A DNA stretch of 57,548 bases from assembly GCF_001949145.1 (NCBI RefSeq), contig NW_019091465.1, positions 633,560 to 691,107 on the forward strand, given 5' to 3'. The stretch comes from Acanthaster planci (Eukaryota > Echinodermata > Asteroidea > Valvatida > Acanthasteridae). The number at the start of each line of letters is the position of its first letter. Positions within the stretch are counted from its first letter, which is position 1. The translations under genes were made by a program, and so were the position numbers. This document shows positions 55,201 to 57,548 of the stretch, in pieces. Under the pieces are notes generated by a model. That model was not told where the DNA came from and searched no databases. It saw only the letters and a program-made list of their open reading frames with translations.

Positions 55201-56900
55201 TTGTGGGCTGTGGTCAGCGGAGGTCTTTGAGGAGATGGACGGGTCACTCATCAACGTCCACGCAGCCATCTGGAGGGGCCGGCAGTTGGTGAGTCCCACC
55301 TCTTCAGTCTCTGCCAGTCAGGAAATGTCCTATTAAGGAAAACTACCCTATTCTGCCCTAGATCCTTCGAAATCCACCGGTGGTTTTAGAATTGTCGGAC
55401 TAGGGAAGGTAGAGCCTAGATTCTATTGCTTCATATGGAGTCCGTGGGCTCAGCCAATGAGTTTACTTGACACTCCCCCCCCCCGAGTCTGAATTTGGGT
55501 TCCAGCACTGTGGAGGATTTTGAAAGGTTTGTGAAGGGTCTAATTGATAATTACTTGGTTACAACGGACGGTCAGTCACAGTTGGGTATTTTAGAATTTT
55601 ATAGAGCAGGGTGTGAGAATACAGCTTTTTGGCTGATCCCAGCGCTTTTTTGTGCAGATGTTGACCGTGAATTTCGGCTTTCTTGTACACCTGGTCTGTA
55701 CAACACTATGGGAACTTGTTACGTTTCAGCTTTTTGCTAGCTGTTTTCAGCTTCAATTTTAAGTGGCCACTCACACCCCTGATAGACTCGCAAAGTTAAA
55801 CATATCGAGATCTACAACTGGTTAATCTCTGGTCATAAAAACTGTAATCTTCCACGCTCCACACTGAATAGAAGCAGTGTTATCCACTTCATGCCGGGGC
55901 ATTTTTCAATGTTGATGATGCTGGGCCGGCATGACTATCATTTCTTCCGTTTTCAACATCCTTCAAAAATTCATCATTTCATTTAACGGTCATTTATAGC
56001 CGCACCAAGTAATATTTAGGCACTACTCTAAGTTGACAGGTGACCTTCATTGACGACCGAGTATTTCAGCCAGGCCAGCAGCCTTGTAAACAGCCCAGAT
56101 TGTGCGGTGTTGTGTAACTGTCTTTGTTCACGGACCTCGCTTAGTGCACTGCTGACCTCTTTTCAATAGGGGCCAGATTAGCGTGCCGCGGTGCTGTGTG
56201 GCTCATCGCTGCGTTGGTGGAGAGCTTTCGTCCCCCGTGGTAATCCGCTCGCTCTCAATGCCCCAAACCCTGGTATACGGTTTCAGAAACAAGGCTGGAT
56301 TATCACCACTTTTGAGAGTGAAAAATGTCGGTAATGCCCAGCAGCCTAGTCTTTTGTTCGGAGTACGGTCTTTTGTTACAGGGCCCTGTTTCCTTTGTCC
56401 GAGTTCGGAGACCCCGGCCACCCATATAAACCATATGTCTCCGATTCCGGAGTCCCCGGCAGGAAGTGGTTATGCACCGGTATGGAATTGCTGTTTTGTC
56501 CTACTTTGTTTGCTCAAATAAACTTGTTTTCCCCAATTATAATAAGATGTCCTTTTTTTTCAAAGCTTCACCCTGGTTTTTGTTTGAACTATGCATTGCA
56601 TTGCTGAAAAATGAAAAGTCCTGCTTAGCTCACAAGTTCACTGAGACGTTATAAAACTAATGAAACTAGCTTGTAGAGGTCCTTGAAAGATTACAGTAGG
56701 CATTTTGAGTATTTCTTTACGCCTCGATCTTTTTTTGGCAGCGCTGTGAGGGTTGCAACAAGTTTGGAGCCACTGTCGGCTGTTGCCAGCGGGGCTGCCC
56801 GGCCAACTACCACTTCATGTGTGCCAGGGAGAAGAACTGCGTCTTTCAGGAGGACAAAAAGGTGTTCTGCAACACCCACAGGGACAAAGTGGACCGAGAG
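31061..56900 (+). CDS. KMT2A: Histone H3K4 methyltransferase KMT2A/B (MLL, trithorax) orthologue, N-terminal 2077 codons
   Basis: Chromatin regulator of the MLL/COMPASS family; 21 exons with consistent GT-AG sites and phases. Domains by residue: menin-binding motif (RLRFPGRPG, 3-11), LEDGF-binding-type motif (EEDFDGFTLDDGE, 57-69), K/R/E-rich helix (217-305), conserved ILPSISARSSRIIKP region (491-505), GPRIKHVCRRASVALG (exon 4), CXXC zinc finger (about 893-944, unmethylated CpG binding), PHD1 (from about 1104), PHD2, PHD3 (exons 14-15), bromodomain (about 1290-1890, split by a very long loop) and extended PHD4 (1965-2077). FYRN, the taspase sites, FYRC and SET are beyond the right edge. Invertebrates usually have one such gene, ancestral to vertebrate KMT2A and KMT2B, so the symbol stands for that pair. 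It partners menin, LEDGF and WRAD-type subunits in the nucleus. Confidence 0.96.
33608..33739. mobile_element. 132-bp hAT-like foldback element
   Basis: Perfect 16-bp ends CAGGGCTTCATTTTAA / TTAAAATGAAGCCCTG, with a further internal inverted repeat of GGAGAGC. CAGGG ends are typical of hAT elements, but I see no clear 8-bp target duplication. Confidence 0.75.
34930..35095 (+). repeat. Tandem array of GTGACCTGTTCTTGACAC units
   Basis: About eight copies of TGACCTGTTCTTGACA separated alternately by CG or CAACATA, giving a composite period of about 41 bases. It lies about 110 bases upstream of the exon 2 acceptor. Confidence 0.9.
35208..37221 (+). CDS. KMT2A: KMT2 exon 2
   Basis: 2014 bases, acceptor CCTTTGACAG, donor GTAAGC. 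It starts with the LEDGF-binding-type motif, then SIKIKLLPDG and KIVRRRRPP (the counterpart of a human AT-hook, but with RRRP instead of RGRP). A K/R/E-rich helix follows at 35688-35955, then the region like human KQLLQRAKKGAQKK (here RQILARAKGQQKK), and the conserved SSRIIKP segment. The rest is Ser/Pro/Lys-rich and probably disordered. A one-base-triplet-shifted acceptor (35211) is also possible. Confidence 0.93.
37671..37993. mobile_element. 323-bp inverted-repeat element
   Basis: The ends CCTGTTTCAGACAGG are identical and the match continues with changes (GTGTTCTGGAGTCACGCCTAAC against CATTCCACAGTCACACCGAACC). No coding capacity. Confidence 0.8.
38015..38173. mobile_element. ~159-bp foldback element
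   Basis: The two arms are about 60 bases each and highly similar: both read GGrACGTTTCATAATT-type ends, then GTATTTACTGCrGTACCGCTG. The central spacer holds AAGCCCTTTCGGG. Confidence 0.8.
38453..38523 (+). CDS. KMT2A: KMT2 exon 3
   Basis: 71 bases, acceptor TTTTCCCCAAAG, donor GTAGGT. Encodes SKQMVEAMEADMSPEQTADK. No obvious counterpart in human, but both splice sites and the phase fit exons 2 and 4. Confidence 0.7.
38785..39181 (+). mobile_element. Foldback element, CCCTAA-end family, copy 2 (KMT2 intron 3)
   Basis: Left end TTAACCCTAACCCTCCTC, right end GGGGGGTTAGGGTTA. Inside are repeated AATCCTCCAAAATCC and GGATTTTGGAGGATT words and the segment ATTTCTATTGAATCAACCGC, which is found inverted in copy 3. 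TTAA is at the left end and TTAC at the right. Confidence 0.8.
39603..39801 (+). CDS. KMT2A: KMT2 exon 4
   Basis: 199 bases, acceptor TTTTCTAG, donor GTACGT. Encodes the conserved HGPRIKHVCRRASVALG and TLSALPQEDRG segment found just before the CXXC finger in MLL proteins. Confidence 0.93.
40037..40238 (+). repeat. Dispersed repeat, copy 2 (KMT2 intron 4)
   Basis: Similar to 561-778 in the same orientation. Confidence 0.75.
40441..40732 (+). CDS. KMT2A: KMT2 exon 5 (start of CXXC)
   Basis: 292 bases, acceptor CCTAAAG, donor GTAAGT. A Gln/Lys-rich stretch is followed by RRRCGKCGPCQRKDDCGECEFC, the first six Cys of the CXXC finger with the basic run before it. Confidence 0.95.
41751..41798 (+). 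CDS. KMT2A: KMT2 exon 6 (CXXC middle)
   Basis: 48 bases, acceptor TTATGCTCAG, donor GTAAGT. Encodes DKTKFGGPNTKRQAC, including the KFGG motif of CXXC domains. Confidence 0.95.
42417..42466 (+). CDS. KMT2A: KMT2 exon 7 (CXXC end)
   Basis: 50 bases, acceptor CCTTTCAG, donor GTATGC. Encodes HRKCWNPQYKSTVLQE, containing the last zinc-binding Cys (human MRKCQNLQWM). Confidence 0.93.
42696..43060 (-). mobile_element. Foldback element, CCCTAA-end family, copy 3 (KMT2 intron 7)
   Basis: Same family as 38785-39181 but inserted in the opposite orientation: the interior GTTGATTCAAAAGAAATATTGGGC is the inverse of the copy 2 interior. The left end is TTAACCCTAACCCCCTAGG and the right end GGGGGTAGGGATAA. 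Confidence 0.8.
43541..43803 (+). CDS. KMT2A: KMT2 exon 8
   Basis: 263 bases, acceptor GCTTTGCAG, donor GTGGGA. A Lys/Arg/Ser-rich linker between CXXC and PHD1 (LGKPKARIKLPTRHD); little specific conservation, but the phase is exact on both sides. Confidence 0.85.
44113..44172 (+). repeat. tRNA-like relic (possible SINE head)
   Basis: ATGGGCGAGTCATTAAG resembles the A box of Leu/Ser tRNAs, and GGTTCGAGTCC at 44158-44168 matches the B box exactly. No pairing acceptor stem is visible, so it is not a working tRNA gene. Confidence 0.35.
44512..44637 (+). CDS. KMT2A: KMT2 exon 9
   Basis: 42 codons, acceptor ATCTTCAG, donor GTCAGA. Ends with HHRINIDFK, matching the conserved HRIRVDFK just before PHD1. 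Confidence 0.93.
45156..45266 (+). CDS. KMT2A: KMT2 exon 10 (PHD1 start)
   Basis: 37 codons, acceptor TTCCACTCAG, donor GTACAT. Encodes EDYDIDTAWQRG and PRTVCYLCSSTG, the first Cys pair of PHD1. Confidence 0.95.
45465..45877. mobile_element. piggyBac-like MITE in KMT2 intron 10
   Basis: TTAACCCCTT at the left and AAGGGGTTAA at the right, so TTAA flanks CCCCTT...AAGGGG, the arrangement of piggyBac-type insertions. The interior of about 400 bases has no transposase coding. Confidence 0.6.
46482..46619 (+). CDS. KMT2A: KMT2 exon 11 (PHD1 / start of PHD2)
   Basis: 46 codons, acceptor TGCCGACAG, donor GTCGGT. Encodes YCNVCCEPFHSFCLEE and NWCCRRCKFCHVCGRQ, nearly identical to MLL. Confidence 0.96.
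46897..46989 (+). CDS. KMT2A: KMT2 exon 12 (PHD2)
   Basis: 31 codons, acceptor CCTTTGCAG, donor GTGAGG. Encodes LLTCDKCHSSYHPECLGPNY and the basic run before the last PHD2 strand. Confidence 0.96.
47548..47675 (+). repeat. Dispersed repeat, copy 1 (KMT2 intron 12)
   Basis: Similar to 55655-55785 in the same orientation; shared words are AGATGTTGACC, TTGCTAGCTGTTTTC and GCCACTCnCACCCCTGA. Confidence 0.8.
47866..47986 (+). CDS. KMT2A: KMT2 exon 13 (PHD2 end)
   Basis: 121 bases, acceptor TTCATCAAAG, donor GTAAGG. Encodes VCTKCVKCKSCGATTPGQ and QWSHDFSLCQDCGKLF. Confidence 0.96.
48745..48858 (+). CDS. KMT2A: KMT2 exon 14 (PHD3 start)
   Basis: 114 bases, acceptor GTCCCTGCAG, donor GTACGC. Encodes NYCPICSQCYEDDDYESKMM, QC and CDRWVH. 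The Tyr, Met and Trp that form the H3K4me3 pocket in MLL1 PHD3 are kept. Confidence 0.96.
49861..50046 (+). repeat. 31-bp minisatellite, six copies (KMT2 intron 14)
   Basis: Unit GGACTGACGGGGACTTGCAG + GGACTTGTGAT, six nearly identical copies at 31-base spacing, with partial units on both sides. Confidence 0.95.
50282..50469 (+). CDS. KMT2A: KMT2 exon 15 (PHD3 end and bromodomain helix Z)
   Basis: 188 bases, acceptor CTCACGACAG. Encodes DDMYHIMTDLPESVPYHCVKC, completing PHD3. The linker VRPAKW follows (human RHPAEW), then a helix that matches the first bromodomain helix. Two donors are possible: GTAAAT at 50470, or GTAAGG at 50476, which would add Val-Asn; both keep the frame. Confidence 0.93.
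50470..51187 (+). other. KMT2 intron 15
   Basis: Repeated GACTTG words near 50494-50690 (TTGACTTGAATTT, ATGACTTGGG); nothing else recognised. Confidence 0.5.
51188..52687 (+). CDS. KMT2A: KMT2 exon 16: 500 codons, disordered insertion inside the bromodomain
   Basis: Exactly 1500 bases, phase 0 at both ends, acceptor CTGTTATCAG, donor GTAAGT. About 480 residues rich in Ser, Thr, Asp, Glu and SP/TP pairs with no recognisable fold are followed by DLKAVSRRVKNKHYKTV. That stretch aligns with the human bromodomain segment after the ZA loop (DLEGVKRKMDQGNYTSV). A 36-base unit (51875-51910, 51911-51946) is duplicated in tandem, giving DFQENVDGSPKQ twice. Confidence 0.92.
53226..53413 (+). CDS. KMT2A: KMT2 exon 17 (bromodomain C-terminal half)
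   Basis: 188 bases, acceptor GACCACCCAG, donor GTGAGT. Encodes AEFCDDCVRIIQQAL and VFLKHMTKMFPWYKV, matching human LEFSDDIVKIIQAAI and MERVFPWFSV. Confidence 0.95.
53968..54122 (+). CDS. KMT2A: KMT2 exon 18
   Basis: 155 bases, acceptor TTGTTCAG, donor GTAAAG. Encodes GMLSQAVLPPHSDHEYAQW (human GMLPNAVLPPSLDHNYAQW), then a Pro-rich linker. Confidence 0.94.
54556..54680 (+). CDS. KMT2A: KMT2 exon 19 (extended PHD4 start)
   Basis: 125 bases, acceptor TTGTCTTAG, donor GTAAAG. Encodes RRCCLCGRFSDEDPNDGGRL, the first Cys residues of the extended PHD. Confidence 0.95.
54848..55065 (+). repeat. SINE-like remnant, copy 2 (KMT2 intron 19)
   Basis: Contains GAGGGTTTTCCCCTGG, GTGGGTTTTCCTCCCACCTC and TAAAACTGAACACC, then a tail GTTGGCGCTAAATGAGCTG. 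The block order matches the minus strand of 10441-10600. Confidence 0.55.
55181..55288 (+). CDS. KMT2A: KMT2 exon 20 (extended PHD4)
   Basis: 36 codons, acceptor TTTCTTCCAG, donor GTGAGT. Encodes DEWIHINCGLWSAEVFEEMD and the WRGRQL end. Confidence 0.96.
55289..56741 (+). other. KMT2 intron 20
   Basis: 1.45 kb containing copy 2 of a dispersed repeat (55655-55785); a run of about ten C near 55477-55486; no exon. Exon 20 joins exon 21 exactly as GRQL-RCEGC, as in human GKQL-RCEFC, so nothing is missing between them. Confidence 0.7.
55655..55785 (+). repeat. Dispersed repeat, copy 2 (KMT2 intron 20)
   Basis: See 47548-47675; about 130 bases, same orientation. Confidence 0.8.
56742..56900 (+). 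CDS. KMT2A: KMT2 exon 21 (extended PHD4 end)
   Basis: 53 codons, acceptor TTTTGGCAG, donor GTAAGT. Encodes RCEGCNKFGATVGCC, NYHFMCAREKNCVFQEDKK and CNTHRDKV, completing the extended PHD. The frame continues past the donor only in exons outside the window. Confidence 0.96.
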
Positions 56901-57548
56901 GTAAGTGGCTTGCCACTCGGGATTTGGGCCATGGCTGTGTCAAAGTCTGACTATCAAAGGCAGCAAGAAAATGGCAGGATTATTTTATAAATTAGAAAAT
57001 ACTGAAAATTAGCACAAGTCAAAATTGTAGTGAAAAATAAATGAAATCTTTGGAATGACGAACAAAACTAGATAAGAAGTAAGAAGATATACAAGTACAT
57101 AGGAAGCTCCGTTGATTATAGATAATTTGCAGATATTGATATATTGGCAGCGCGATATCGATAAAACTGATATATCAAATTTTTGTGAAAAATGTTTTCA
57201 AGCTCAAAACCAGTGCTGAACACCTTTTGCCGTTAGGCGGCTTACCAATTGGTCCTAACCGTGCAGCACACGATAAGTCTGCTGGAATTTGCAAGCTTCT
57301 TTAATCTTCCCCAAACAAAAGAGCACCCGACAACACCAAGAACCTGCAGTCATATCCATACTCCTGCCAGTCTGCGATCTGAGCGGCCGGCTTCGTTGAT
57401 GATTAAGATGGAAAGCTTGTGGTAAGCACCATGCAATATCTCTTTTTGAGTCTGTGTGGTTCTGATAAGAACCGGAGAGGCTCAACGTTTCAGACAGTGT
57501 GCTCTGTCCGTCGTCAACATCAAGGTGTTCCACACAACCCCACTCAAG
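56901..57548 (+). other. Start of KMT2 intron 21
   Basis: Intron sequence up to the window edge; an AT-rich ATATCGATA stretch around 57120-57180, no exon. Confidence 0.7.

Overview
The window is nuclear DNA from an animal. Its genes are split by GT-AG introns, intergenic spacers run to about 10 kb, and it carries many short inverted-repeat elements and SINE-like remnants. The protein content (one trithorax/MLL-type gene, a BBOX1-type dioxygenase, a TMEM272-like membrane protein) and the texture of the non-coding DNA (frequent TAGGCCTA and ACATGTACATGT words, polymorphic-looking repeats) suggest a marine invertebrate deuterostome, perhaps an echinoderm or hemichordate. That placement is an inference, and the species cannot be read from the sequence.

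Layout. (1) 2.7-7.9 kb, plus strand: a complete five-exon gamma-butyrobetaine dioxygenase gene (BBOX1-like). It has an extra ~79-residue N-terminus that looks like a mitochondrial presequence, and an internal ATG that would give the normal cytosolic length. (2) 7.9-19.7 kb: no gene recognised; low-complexity tracts and transposon remnants. (3) 19.7-20.9 kb, minus strand: the last three coding exons of a four-helix TMEM272-like membrane protein; its first exon was not found. (4) 20.9-31.0 kb: no gene recognised. It holds a direct duplication of about 400 bp, one copy of which is interrupted by an inverted-repeat element, and a ~515 bp inverted-repeat element. (5) 31.06 kb to the right edge, plus strand: 21 exons giving 2077 codons of a KMT2A/KMT2B (MLL, trithorax) orthologue. 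They run from the menin-binding N-terminus through CXXC, PHD1-3, bromodomain and the extended PHD4. The FYRN/FYRC/SET part lies beyond the window.

The three genes belong to unrelated processes (carnitine synthesis, a small membrane protein, histone H3K4 methylation); nothing suggests they act together. All KMT2 exon joins were checked for splice dinucleotides and reading phase and give one continuous frame. The most notable points are: a ~480-residue disordered insertion in the ZA loop of the MLL bromodomain, carried on one exon of exactly 1500 bases; conserved menin- and LEDGF-binding motifs divided between exons 1 and 2; a long K/R/E helix with no canonical AT-hook; an Arg in place of the His next to the PHD3-bromodomain switch proline; and the two-start BBOX1. 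No CRISPR array, operon or viral system was seen.
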